From positions 16,395-80,394 of the forward strand of contig JALGPX010000010.1 of NCBI GenBank assembly GCA_023515795.1: a stretch of DNA of 64,000 bases, given 5' to 3'. Shown piece after piece: positions 1-9,129 of this stretch. The notes below the pieces were generated by a model, which was not told the origin of the DNA, made no database searches, and saw nothing but the letters and a program-made list of their open reading frames with translations. This DNA is from Amoeboaphelidium occidentale (lineage: Eukaryota > Aphelidiomycota > Aphelidea). Made by a program: the position numbers and the translations under genes. Positions within the stretch are counted from its first letter, which is position 1; every line of letters starts with the position of its first letter.

Positions 1-224
1 CTTCTTGCAGAACCAAAACTTGCAAAAGAATCAGACCTCTGCGACATTCTTTGATTATTTTCCCTTCCTTGATTTGAACCAGAAGAAGAAGAACTTGAAG
101 CAATTGAGTAGCCCACCCCTCGATCTTTGACACTATTAATTTCTTTGAAGTAGCAATCAGGAGAGCAGTACAAAGCGTTGAAGGTCCGCTTGCCGCAGAC
201 ACACCATTCCAAATCGATGTTCAT
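1..224 (-). CDS. Ecl1-type zinc-binding protein, 3' end off the window
   Basis: The reverse strand from ATG at 224 stays open to the left edge, so at least 74 residues are seen and the C-terminus is missing. The N-terminus reads MNIDLEWCVCGKRTFNALYC, followed by SPDCYFKE. This is the acidic-W-C-x-C-G-K...LYCSxxC zinc cluster of the fungal Ecl1/2/3 family, small nuclear or cytosolic proteins linked to chronological lifespan and stress in yeasts. A serine-rich stretch follows (residues 42-50). The family assignment rests on one short motif; another small GATA-like or FCS-like zinc protein is possible. If correct it is one of the better fungal markers in the window. Bases 225-508, between this start and the next gene, hold no gene I can support. 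Confidence 0.6.
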   Translation of the reverse strand, partial: MNIDLEWCVCGKRTFNALYCSPDCYFKEINSVKDRGVGYSIASSSSSSGSNQGRENNQRMSQRSDSFASFGSAR

Positions 225-508
225 TTGAATATTCTTTTGATTTGAGCGTTTTATGATAAAGACAGTTGAGTAAAGCTATGCCTTTTAAAGCTGGAGCTGA
301 TGATAAATTTGTATGAATGGCGCAATCTGTCGTGCTCCGTTGTAAAAAAACCGTGGGGAAATCGTGCGAGGGAATTGACGCACGTGGGAAAAAATATTCG
401 TTTCAAAGGGCAACGCTGTAAAGCAACTGCAGTCCATTTCAGTGAAAACTAGAGTAAGAAGAATTGATTTTTTTGGGTTCCTTGGCGCTATCATGCGATT
501 TTTACGTA

Positions 509-1485
509 ATGATCCACGTAGCTCTCCTGAGATCAAGATCAAGTAACTTGAAGCTTTCGAGCTTCAGAAATGCTTTCCCGCTGGTATTAAATCAGCGCCT
601 TTATGCTACTTTCCCTTCCGGAACCACTTCATCGGAGAATAAGTCGCAGGTAAGCGATAGATCAAGTACCAGTTTGACATCTAGGCCATCGGAGCACATC
701 TGACATCACCGAAGAAGGTTGGCGACAAAGCGAACCTTAACGAACAAAATATTGTTATTCCTGTCGTTCATCCGGAACCGATTCGCCATGAGTTTGCTAT
801 GGCGAAGAAGCCTCTAACAACTGAAGATTTGTTGCATCTCGATATCGGACAAGGATATCACCGCCGCCCAGAAACGATTAGTGACAAGATTGCGTATAAC
901 TTGACAAAACTTTTGCGTATTCCGACTGATCTGTTCTTCAAGAAGAAGTATGTTCATCGTGCTGTGATGCTTGAAACGGTTGCTGCTGTTCCGGGCATGG
1001 TTGCTGGTATGATGCGTCACTTGACAAGTTTGAGAAGTATGCAGCATGATGGTGGTTGGATTCATCACTTGTTGGCAGAAGCAGAGAATGAGCGCATGCA
1101 CTTGTTGACTTGGATGAAACTGATCAAACCAACGCCTTTTGATCGCGCAGTAGTTCTATTGACTCAAGGCGTATTCTTTAATTGCTACTTCATCATGTAT
1201 TTGTTCTTTCCCAAGATGTCTCATAGATTTGTTGGGTACTTGGAAGAAGAGGCTGTCAAATCATATACAGCTTTCTTGAAGGAAATTGATGAAGGCAGAA
1301 TTGAGAATGTAGAAGCCCCGCCTATTGCGAAATGGTACTGGAAACTCGCTGATGATGCAAAGTTAAGAGATGTTGTTTTGGCTGTTCGTGCTGATGAAGC
1401 AGCGCATAGAGACGTCAACCATCATTTGAGTGATCGTTTGAAGCAGAACAAGACCGATTTGAGACAGCCAATTAATGGGGGGTAA
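509..1485 (+). CDS. AOX1: Alternative oxidase, mitochondrial
   Basis: Exons 509..649 and 685..1485 join in phase 0 across a 35-nt intron (GTAAGC..TAG) to give 313 residues. The protein is the non-protonmotive ubiquinol oxidase of the mitochondrial inner membrane, which passes electrons from ubiquinol to oxygen and bypasses complexes III and IV. The N-terminus is basic, Ser/Arg-rich and free of acids for 30 residues, as expected for a mitochondrial presequence. All four di-iron motifs are visible: LET, NERMHL, LEEEA and RADEAAH. The pre-core segment [10 protein letters not shown] lies upstream of the internal Met at 799, so a start there would truncate the enzyme. ATG 509 is the first in-frame ATG. 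Length is slightly below the usual fungal 340-360. Confidence 0.93.
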
Positions 1486-1581
1486 TGCTTAGTCAAGCTT
1501 TACTTTAAGAAGCGAATAGAATTTTTTTAGGGAGGTTTTGAGCGTTACTAGGCTGAAACAATTTTCCTTAACACAATCAGA

Positions 1582-2263
1582 ATGGAAAAGGCGTTGTTCA
1601 ATCTAAAAGTATCACAACCCCTTCGTAAAACCCAAATCGTAACCTTTCTAGTTCACAGCAAAGCAGTTACAAAAGCAGGCACAGAAATGTACAAAAGAAG
1701 AAACATCGGAGAAGATGAAGTTAAAGAAGGTGATCTTGGATCTCGCAATGAACTTACTGATCTTCAATCCTAAGTAGGCCATTCAGCAGGGTAACGTAGA
1801 GGGTGCAAAGATTTACGCAGAGAATGCGATTAGGAAGAAGAATGAAAGTCTCAATATGCTGCGTTTGGCCAGTCGAATAGACGCAGTCTCGTCCAGAGTT
1901 CAGACTGCGGTTACGATGCGCAAAGTGACATCTTCAATGTCAAACGTCGTTAGAGGCATGGAATCCGCAATGCAAAGTATGAACTTGGAAAAGATTTCGA
2001 TGGTGATGGATAAGTTCGAGACGCAATTCGAAGATTTGGATGTGCAATCTCAAGTCATGCAGAACTCTATATCATCCACAACTTCTATGATGACACCACA
2101 AGATGATGTTGAAAGATTGATGCGGCAAGTTGCAGATGAGCACGGTTTAGAGTTGAATATGACTATTGGTAACGCTCCAGTTGGTGTTGCTTCAACGGAA
2201 AAAGAAAGCGCCGTAGAAGCTGATGATGACTTTGAGAAGAGACTTGCAAAGTTACGGGAGTAA
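1582..2263 (+). CDS. CHMP1: CHMP1/Vps46/Did2, ESCRT-III subunit
   Basis: Three exons (1582..1608, 1652..1729, 1778..2263) separated by introns of 43 and 48 nt give 196 residues, the same length as human CHMP1A. The family landmarks appear in order: MEKALFNLK, FTAKQLQKQAQK, AIQQGNVEGAKIYAENAIRK, RVQTAVTMRKV and MNLEKISMVMDKFE. The C-terminal FEKRLAKLRE is the MIT-interacting MIM1 helix that recruits Vps4 and Ist1. The protein is an accessory ESCRT-III subunit in multivesicular-body sorting and membrane scission. The first exon codes for only nine residues, and the Lys-rich basic first helix is interrupted by both introns, so single-frame reading misses the N-terminal third. It ends 16 bp from the convergent RhoGEF gene. 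Confidence 0.95.
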
Positions 2264-2279
2264 TTTCAGTAATAAAGAT

Positions 2280-4505
2280 CTATTTGTTGATGGAATTGAT
2301 ACTTTTGCACCATTCAGTTAAACTTGATCCTGTCAAGTACATGATGCATTGTCTGTCTACAACTCTGATTTCAGAAGATACCGAGGAAGTATTGAAACTG
2401 CCACTAGAATCAGCCACGCTAAGACTTGAAGAGCTTCTATCTGAATCTCCTGAGGAAGCCTCATTTTGGTCAGATATCAACGTGCAAGGATCGATTTTTG
2501 TATTCAAACTCAAGCAATAATCAATTTCAAGCTGATGGTTGTCCTTGTTGGCTTCATGGCAGACTAGGAGCATATCATTGAATAGAAGTACAGAGAATTG
2601 CTTTTGCAGCTCTTCAACTGTCAATTTCATTTGATTCTTCTCGTTTGTAACAGTTACAACTTTCTTCACAGTTAATTGGCCTTCTTTAACTAAACTTCTG
2701 TGAGGCGCAACAATATTAGATCCCTTGATACGTTTCTGAGTTGCAGCTAATAAATCGCGCCGTTCCTGGTCTCTTTTACTTTCATTGATTTCAATAGCTC
2801 TTTTCTGAATACTGTCTACTGCCTCATTCAAAACTTGAAACTCTGGAGCAGGAGGAAGAGTATTCCCAACTAAATCTTCTAGTAGCATTCTATATCTAGG
2901 AATACGCTGAACAGGCATAATCAAGTAGAATTGCAACGAAGGTTGAGTGTGTCTCGGATCCTTTTGAACTTCCTTGCAGAATTTCTTGAAAGGCTTTTGA
3001 GACGTCAGCTTTGTAATAACTTGTATCGCAGAATCATAATTGTTGACGTACTGAGTATACAGTTTCAAGTAAGGCGAGTGTTTTACAATAACAGTTCCAA
3101 TACTCATGGCTTGATTAGAGGATGATTCCTTGAAAGCAGGCAAGAAAACATCTCTATGCATTGAAAGGATAGCATCCAAATTAGAAAAAACTCCGCGAAA
3201 ATCATCTTGGCTTAGTAATTGCTTCAAAGGCTCCATGTACAAATCATGAACTGTTTGCAAGAACTCGACATAAGCAGTTTCAGTTTGTACAATTTCATTC
3301 ATGATCTTCTCTCTTTTGCTTTGCATCTTTGATTTCCTGATAGTACTGTAAGTCATATTTGGAACTTGAGCAGTGTTAGAGGGATGAGATATTGGAAGTG
3401 CTTCTTGAGTGTGACTCAACGGCATTTCCTCAAAAGTTGTCAGATCATACAAATCTCTCAAATAATTCAATACATAAATCAATCCTTGTTTTGTTGGCAC
3501 AGAGAAACCAGCAGGTGATGAAGCTGGCCTTGAGGTCAAATCATAATCAACTGCGGGCGCAGATATCATAGTGCTAAGTGGTCTCTTTTTCGATAGCTTC
3601 ACTGGCTTCGAAGGGGAGGTAGGAGACACTGGACTCGAAATAGACTGTGTTCTGTACAAACTCTGTGTGAATAGTTCTTTGAATGGCTGATCCCACGGAT
3701 TATCAGTAACAAAGAAACCCATATCTTTAACAAACAGATCGACATTCTTTCCAAGCCCAAGACAAGAGAACCAACGTAAATGATTATGCGAAACATTGAA
3801 ATACTTCAGTTTCCGTAATTCGCCAATAGAAGCAGGAATTTGATACAATTGATTAGAACTTAAATCAAGATGTTCAATAGACTCTAGCAGCCCTATTTCA
3901 TCAGGTAAAGTCTGCAGCTTATTGTGACTCAGATCCAAAGACGTAAGAGCATATGTGGTATTATCAGAAATCTGAAACGGAGGTATCTGCGAGAAAGCAT
4001 TTCTAGAGAGGTCCAAAACTTTGACGGTTTGAAATTGATCAAGTATTTCCTTTGGGATAGAATGCAAAGTATTGCCGTTCAGTCGAACCTCTTCCAGTCC
4101 CTTAATCGTATGAGATTTCAGCAATTCAGCTAAAACCTTCTCTACGGAACTCAGGCCTTTGCCGCTAAAGTCAATCTTGGATAATGGCTTTTTAGCCACC
4201 GCCACAGGAGGAGGTGCAACCGGTTTAACATCGGTCTTTGCAACAGTAGTAGCAGTAACTGTCTCATTTTTCTTCAATTTCACTTCGACTTGTGGCTTGA
4301 TGTCCGGCTTGGGTGCAATTGCAGGCTTCACAGTCTGATCTTGCTTGATTTGCTTCTTGTTCTTCTCATCGTCCTTGGTATCCTTTGGCTTAGACTCTGC
4401 TTCCGCTAATATCTTCACGCCATACGGAATAATCACAATAACAGCGATGAGGGTGAGAAGCTTGAAGATATCCGAAGAGCCTGGCATTACAGTCTCGATC
4501 AACAT
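2280..4505 (-). CDS. Membrane-anchored leucine-rich-repeat RhoGEF (DH-PH)
   Basis: One exon of 741 residues from ATG at 4505. Order of parts: a hydrophobic segment at residues 15-34 (ILLTLIAVIVIIPYG region, likely membrane anchor), a Lys/Pro-rich linker, five or six LRRs from about 108 to 255 (repeats such as LTSLDLSHNKLQTLPDEIG), a Ser/Pro linker, a Dbl-homology domain from about 395 to 580 with the usual start (EIVQTETAYVEFL) and the CR3 signature PVQRIPRYRMLLEDL, then a divergent PH-like region to the end. The DH domain is expected to load GTP on a Rho/Rac/Cdc42 GTPase. LRR plus DH-PH is uncommon, and an N-terminal membrane anchor on such a protein is odd. The target GTPase cannot be told from sequence. 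Confidence 0.85.
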   Translation of the reverse strand: MLIETVMPGSSDIFKLLTLIAVIVIIPYGVKILAEAESKPKDTKDDEKNKKQIKQDQTVKPAIAPKPDIKPQVEVKLKKNETVTATTVAKTDVKPVAPPPVAVAKKPLSKIDFSGKGLSSVEKVLAELLKSHTIKGLEEVRLNGNTLHSIPKEILDQFQTVKVLDLSRNAFSQIPPFQISDNTTYALTSLDLSHNKLQTLPDEIGLLESIEHLDLSSNQLYQIPASIGELRKLKYFNVSHNHLRWFSCLGLGKNVDLFVKDMGFFVTDNPWDQPFKELFTQSLYRTQSISSPVSPTSPSKPVKLSKKRPLSTMISAPAVDYDLTSRPASSPAGFSVPTKQGLIYVLNYLRDLYDLTTFEEMPLSHTQEALPISHPSNTAQVPNMTYSTIRKSKMQSKREKIMNEIVQTETAYVEFLQTVHDLYMEPLKQLLSQDDFRGVFSNLDAILSMHRDVFLPAFKESSSNQAMSIGTVIVKHSPYLKLYTQYVNNYDSAIQVITKLTSQKPFKKFCKEVQKDPRHTQPSLQFYLIMPVQRIPRYRMLLEDLVGNTLPPAPEFQVLNEAVDSIQKRAIEINESKRDQERRDLLAATQKRIKGSNIVAPHRSLVKEGQLTVKKVVTVTNEKNQMKLTVEELQKQFSVLLFNDMLLVCHEANKDNHQLEIDYCLSLNTKIDPCTLISDQNEASSGDSDRSSSSLSVADSSGSFNTSSVSSEIRVVDRQCIMYLTGSSLTEWCKSINSINK

Positions 4506-4558
4506 GAACAAGAAACGATGATCTTCAGAATGACTATTTTTTCATTTTTCCATTGATA

Positions 4559-5308
4559 ATGGCCCTGATAATTCTTTGTGGTTGCCCAAAAGCAGGAAAA
4601 ACTACTGTGGCTCAAAAGCTGAAAGCCTTCCTAGACGCGAACCAGGACATAAGCACGATGATCTTAAATGATGACTTTGAACCTAATAGTCTTCTAACGG
4701 AAAAGAAACAGAGAGCTGATCTAATGTCTAAAGTAGAACGAGAATTGGCGAGAGATAAAATGCTAATTGTGGACTCATACAATTACATCAAAGGATTCCG
4801 GTACCAGCTGTATTGTCTTGGAAGAGCAGCAAAGATACCAAGTTGCGTGGTATACGTGGAAACATCAAAAGAAACCATACTGGATAGAATTCCTAATGGT
4901 AGCTACTTGATAGAAATGGTAAAGTCTTTTGAGGAACCCATCCAGGGCAACAGATGGGATGATCCTCTTTTTGTGATACAAGAATACGACACGGAAGAGA
5001 TTGTAGAAGATATTTTCAGGGACTTACTAAAAGCCATATCCACAGAGGGTCTTGTGAAGCAACCTAATGCAGTCAAAGACATGGTTTTGGCTGATACAGA
5101 CTATTTACAAGAATTAGAAGAAACCACAAAGAAAGTCATTAAGGAGGTCCAGTCTGGCATTTATGAATTTTCAAGGCCTGTCTCAATAGGTGAACTTAAA
5201 AAGATGAAAAAAGAATTCATGACTTACTGCAAACAGACACGGTTAGAAGTGCGCAGAGAAGCATTTAAAGAATCTTTCTTGGGTTTCATTAGAACCCGCA
5301 TACAGTAG
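4559..5308 (+). CDS. KTI12: KTI12, Elongator-associated P-loop protein
   Basis: 249 residues from ATG 4559, the first ATG of the frame. MALIILCGCPKAGKTT starts with the P-loop right at the N-terminus as in KTI12 and its relative PSTK. Other KTI12 hallmarks are VDSYNYIKGFRYQLYCLGRA (the D-S-x-N-YIKGFRYxLYC motif), FEEPIQGNRWDDPLF and a C-terminal RLEVRREAF..FI. KTI12 binds tRNA and ATP and works with the Elongator complex in U34 wobble uridine modification. The protein is shorter than yeast Kti12 (313), mainly in the central region. It starts 53 bp from the RhoGEF start, in a divergent pair. Confidence 0.85.
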   Translation: MALIILCGCPKAGKTTVAQKLKAFLDANQDISTMILNDDFEPNSLLTEKKQRADLMSKVERELARDKMLIVDSYNYIKGFRYQLYCLGRAAKIPSCVVYVETSKETILDRIPNGSYLIEMVKSFEEPIQGNRWDDPLFVIQEYDTEEIVEDIFRDLLKAISTEGLVKQPNAVKDMVLADTDYLQELEETTKKVIKEVQSGIYEFSRPVSIGELKKMKKEFMTYCKQTRLEVRREAFKESFLGFIRTRIQ

Positions 5309-5432
5309 AAATTAAATAGATACGATTTAATAGTAGAGTGTGGTGGCTGTGCTATTTTGGAAGTGAAGTCGATCAAGATCTCGCGCAACCCTTTTCTTTT
5401 CAGAATCGCTTTCGGTTTCTTATCCTTCGAAT

Positions 5433-7054
5433 ATGCCGGAAATGAGTTTAAATTTTTCCTTCCGTTCAAATGAAGAAATAAGTTTCTGTTCTTATCCTTC
5501 AAAAGAAGTCCAGACATTTTTTAACGTGAAAGAGAACGGGTAGCTTTCTCATGAACCTCTCAACTTACATTCCTTAGCGCATCGTTGCCTGCTGGATCAA
5601 AGATATCTTCTTATTCTCCTAATGGTTTACTGTACGCGTACATGAGCAACGAAGGCCTCAACATTCTGGACACAAAAACGAACAACAAAAGTGCGATTAA
5701 TTCTAAAGAATCCAAAATTACGGATTTCGCCTTTTCGCCGAATGGGAATTACATTTGCACATTTGAAAGATTCTCAAAGAACATTCCGAACCACGCGAAT
5801 GTGAAGATTTACAGGATAAATGATTTATTTCTCGTTAAATCTTTTGCTCATAAGAATCCTGATAATTGGAAGATTCAGTTTACGCAGGATGAAAAGTATT
5901 ACATGAGAATGAACAGTAGCAACGCTGTAGAAGTTTATCCTTCCAATGGGGCTGATTTGTGTTCGAAATTGGAGTTGGAAGGTTTGACTCAGTTCTCGTG
6001 CTCGCCAGGCATGAATCCTTCTGTGGCCTGTTTTGTTAAGGAAAGATCAGGAAAACCAGCCATTGTTCGTGTGTATGGTTTGTTAAGCTTTAATTATCCA
6101 CTTAGCAATAAGACTTTCTTTAAGGCTGATGAAGCTGAATTCAAGTGGAATCCAATTGGTACGAATTTATTGGTTAAAACATGCACTGACAAGACAAGCC
6201 AGTCTTACTATGGAGAAACTAATTTGTATTATTTGTCTTCAGTTGGTAATTATGATTGTCGCGTTGATATGAGTGACCATATTGGGCCTGTTCATGAAAT
6301 TGCATGGCATCCAAAAGGAAATGAGTTCATTGTTGTGTATGGTAATGTTCCAGCTAAAGCATGTGTCTATGATTCTCGTGCTAACAAGGTTTTCGATTTT
6401 GGAAAGAGTGCAAAGAATTATGTTCGTTATTCTCCGCAAGGAAGACTGATTTTGTTTGCTGGTTTTGGTAATTTAGCTGGCATGGTTGAGATTTGGGATA
6501 GAAGTAGTCTAACAGTAGTTTCTAAATTCCAAGAAGATTTAGCTGTTTACTGCGAGTTTCTACAAGATGGAGAGCATATTCTGGCTGCTACACTCTCTCC
6601 TAGATTAAGAGTTGATAACAGGTTCAGGATAAGAAAGTATACTGGTGACATAATCTGGCAGTATGATTTTAAGGAATTGTATCAGGTTATGGTTCAACCA
6701 GGGTACACGCTTAATGATGAAGCAAAGATGGAAGTGATTGTACAAAAAGACGTAAATGGAAGTAGTAATGGTAAAGTGGAAGAGAAGAAGGCTTATATTC
6801 CCCCTCATTTAAGAAACAAGACTGTGGTTGGCGCAGCTCCAAATGGAAACAACAAAGGCAAAGCGAAACCCGCTGCTTCAGAAGGCAATGATCTACAAAA
6901 GAAGATTGCAGGCGTTGAGAGAAAGTTGAAACAAATTGAAAAGTTGAAGGAGAAGATTAGAAATGGTGAACAGTTGGAATTAAATCAATTGGAGAAAATC
7001 AGCAACGAGAATCAGCTCATTGAAGAGCTAGATAAGCTAAAGCTACAGGAATAA
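5433..7054 (+). CDS. Eukaryotic translation initiation factor 2A (eIF2A), WD40 propeller
   Basis: Exons 5433..5539 and 5578..7054 joined over a 38-nt intron give 527 residues. The long frame begins without an ATG near 5585; the upstream exon MPEMSLNFSFRSNEEISFCS supplies the start and the first propeller strands. The body is a beta-propeller with blades typical of eIF2A (IGPVHEIAWHPKGNEFIVVYG, the GHMP/NP-like blade and NLAGMVEIWD). This is followed by the family tail AYIPPHLRNK and a C-terminal coiled coil rich in K and E (residues 470-527). eIF2A is a non-canonical initiation factor, and IPPHLRNK also resembles eIF3/eIF2D-associated motifs. Either in-frame Met (5433 or 5442) could be used. 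Confidence 0.85.
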
Positions 7055-7084
7055 AAATCATTCATCATTTATTTCGTTCATTAT

Positions 7085-8332
7085 TTAATTTGGTTGCATA
7101 ACTACCTTTGGTTCTGAATCATACTTGCAACGGTCTCCATGAGAAATCTTCTGAAAGTGGCGTTTATCATACAATCCCAACTTCTTTGCGTGAGCAACAT
7201 ATTCATTAACAGTAGAGTCCTTAATGTCAACTTTCTTGGAAAGAATGAACAAATTGTCAGCCTTTCCAACAGGAGAAGAAACACAAGAGTACAACAACAA
7301 GCTATCAATATCGGTTCCACTGTGGGTTCTCTTTCTGTGAACTTTCTGATCACTACCATAGGCCAAAATTTGAAAGTTTTCATTCAACAATCTTCCAAAA
7401 ATCTTCTTGGTATAGTGACCCAACAAGGTGGTAATCTTGCTGACTTCAATAATTGGACCACTGACTTCAAATCTTCTGCCACCATCTCTCCATCTTCTGC
7501 AAACGAACTTGGATTCAAAGGATTTTTGATGACGATCTGTCGAGGAATAATCATAAGTCAATATGTTACAGTGACAACCTTTAGTGTAGATGGCATCAAG
7601 TAAATCAAGCTGAACATGAGTCATAAACCATCTTCCTTCCAATTGAGTCAACGAGAAATTAGTAGTCGCAATTGGCTGAGCACATTTGGCAGGAATAGCA
7701 CTCCCGTAATTCTTCAAGGGTTTTCTCAAATCAACATCACCTCTGCGTGACCAGCATTGCGACTGATCAGTGCGAACCAAATCATCAACTTTAAAGCCCA
7801 ACTCGCCAGCATAATTCTTCAAAAACTGGTATTCATTCTCAGGAACAACAGCATCTCTTGACAATAAGTAAACTGTGGAACCTCCAAACTTGCCGCAAGA
7901 AACAACGATGACGCGAGAGTACGCATTGTTGATATATACAACCTCATAATTGACACCACCACTTGGAAATCCACCAAAACTAACTTCCAACTTTCCTTTA
8001 CCAACAGCAACTGCTTTGCCCTCAGCTTGAACCAAAGAACCACCAACACCAGGACGTCTACAAGTATTCAAGACTCTGATATCGCCATCAGGTTTCAAAT
8101 AATACTCAGCAGTGGTGCAGTCACAAGAAAATCTGCGGAAGAAGGGTTCTGAAACAGCCAATTGAAACCAATTGCCTTGGTATCTACCCAAGTTCAAATC
8201 AGCGGTGGTGTAATTCTTGGTAACGCAAGCATCATCACCTCTCTTAGTAGTAGTAGCAGCAGCAGCAAAACCAGGTTCAGTAAACAACACAATAAAAGTC
8301 AAAATTGTAGAGGCAACAGTAGAAAAGATCAT
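7085..8332 (-). CDS. Secreted protein with two lipocalin-like domains
   Basis: 415 residues, single exon. A signal peptide (residues 1-25, MIFSTVASTILTFIVLF..AAAA) is followed by two similar halves. Half one carries NLGRYQGNWFQLAVSEPFFRR, with the lipocalin GxW motif. It also has a CDCTTAEY strand like apolipoprotein D and bacterial Blc proteins. Half two repeats LEGRWFMTHVQLDLLDAIYT, then CHCNILTYDY. Each half has several cysteines (for example VVSCGKFGGSTVYLLSR and SCVSSPVGKADNLFILSK), fitting disulfides outside the cell. Lipocalins bind small hydrophobic ligands in a beta-barrel; the ligand is unknown. Tandem lipocalin domains in one chain are unusual for a fungus-like genome. A good TATA-like box lies 37 bp upstream of the ATG. 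Confidence 0.75.
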   Translation of the reverse strand: MIFSTVASTILTFIVLFTEPGFAAAATTTKRGDDACVTKNYTTADLNLGRYQGNWFQLAVSEPFFRRFSCDCTTAEYYLKPDGDIRVLNTCRRPGVGGSLVQAEGKAVAVGKGKLEVSFGGFPSGGVNYEVVYINNAYSRVIVVSCGKFGGSTVYLLSRDAVVPENEYQFLKNYAGELGFKVDDLVRTDQSQCWSRRGDVDLRKPLKNYGSAIPAKCAQPIATTNFSLTQLEGRWFMTHVQLDLLDAIYTKGCHCNILTYDYSSTDRHQKSFESKFVCRRWRDGGRRFEVSGPIIEVSKITTLLGHYTKKIFGRLLNENFQILAYGSDQKVHRKRTHSGTDIDSLLLYSCVSSPVGKADNLFILSKKVDIKDSTVNEYVAHAKKLGLYDKRHFQKISHGDRCKYDSEPKVVMQPN

Positions 8333-8368
8333 TGTCTTGTAGAAAATGTGGTGCGAATGAAAGTCCGA

Positions 8369-8377
8369 CTTTTATAG
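8369..8377 (-). promoter_or_regulatory. TATA-like box of the lipocalin gene
   Basis: CTATAAAAG on the minus strand, ending 37 bp before the ATG at 8332. The only other sequence of note upstream is TGATGTCAC, a CRE/AP-1-like octamer just distal to it. The spacing implies a 5' leader of only a few nucleotides if the box works at the usual 25-30 bp. Confidence 0.4.
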
Positions 8378-8648
8378 CGCAAGTGACATCATGTTTGGAC
8401 GCGAACCAGTTTGAAGTTGGCTTTTTCCGAGCGTAAACTCGCTAGAATAGAGTTTTCGTAGTGATTTTTTTAGTGAGGGCAATAGTTACTCTCAAGGATA
8501 GTCATTCTTATTAGAAATACCGAAAGAAGCAACTTGCAATTCGCTAAAATCTTCCAGCGACCAAGCCATAGCTTAAAAAATGATCATAACCTCTAAGGCA
8601 CACTACAACATAATCCCCTTAAAAGAATAATAATGCCAATTAAGAAAT
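8378..8648. other. Intergenic sequence between the SNARE and lipocalin genes
   Basis: No reading frame or RNA gene that I can support. It contains the lipocalin upstream region and the 3' flank of the SNARE gene (short T/A runs near 8467 and 8574). Confidence 0.5.
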
Positions 8649-9129
8649 CTATTTGCTGGTTTTGATCATGAAATACAGCACCATAAAGACAAAGATAATG
8701 AAGATGATCATGTAACATGTGTATTTTCCATTCTGAGTCTTCATCATCTTTTGTAGCCTGTTCATTGTTGAAGAGAGTGCATTCTGTGTTCGTCCAAAAT
8801 CCTGCGACTATTCCGGTAAGTTTATTCAAAGTAACTTCTAAATAGAACTTACCATTCCCCCTAAGAAACGATTCTGGTCTTCAACTTCAGTGTTAATCTG
8901 CAATGCCAGCTATTCAAAAGTTAGTTAGCCTCAGTAGAGTATTCCGGAAGCAGTACTGATTTAAGTGTCCCAACTTGATTAGAGAGTAAATTCACTTCAT
9001 CATCATTCTGTCGCTCCATGTGACGCATCGACTCCATTTGTGTGTCTGCCCTGTTGGTTAAGTTCGGTGGCCTTATCAATTAGATTTTTCATTCCTTTGT
9101 ATTTGTTACCGAGGATACCTCGAAGACAT
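8649..9129 (-). CDS. Bet1/Sft1-type Qc-SNARE, four exons
   Basis: Exons 9129..9110, 9050..8957, 8909..8853 and 8807..8649 (introns 59, 47 and 45 nt) give 109 residues. No exon is long enough to stand out alone. The N-terminus MSSRYPRADTQ resembles the MSSR start of yeast Bet1. The SNARE motif reads DDEVNLLSNQVGTLKSLALQ then INTEVEDQNRFLGGM, with the Q of the zero layer in EDQN. The C-terminal anchor CYMIIFIIFVFMVLYFMIK is close to that of mammalian BET1. Bet1 is the Qc-SNARE of ER-Golgi vesicle fusion; Sft1/GS15 (intra-Golgi) is the alternative. Intron 2 has a textbook branch site GCTAACTAAC. An alternative first exon is treated in the findings. Confidence 0.8.

Noticed and set aside
799-1485. 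Alternative oxidase starting at the internal ATG 799
   Set aside because: It would lose the presequence and the conserved [10 protein letters not shown] region that the 35-nt intron model recovers.
7139-7603. 154-codon plus-strand frame inside the lipocalin gene
   Set aside because: It is antisense to a well-supported coding exon, and its sequence matches no family.
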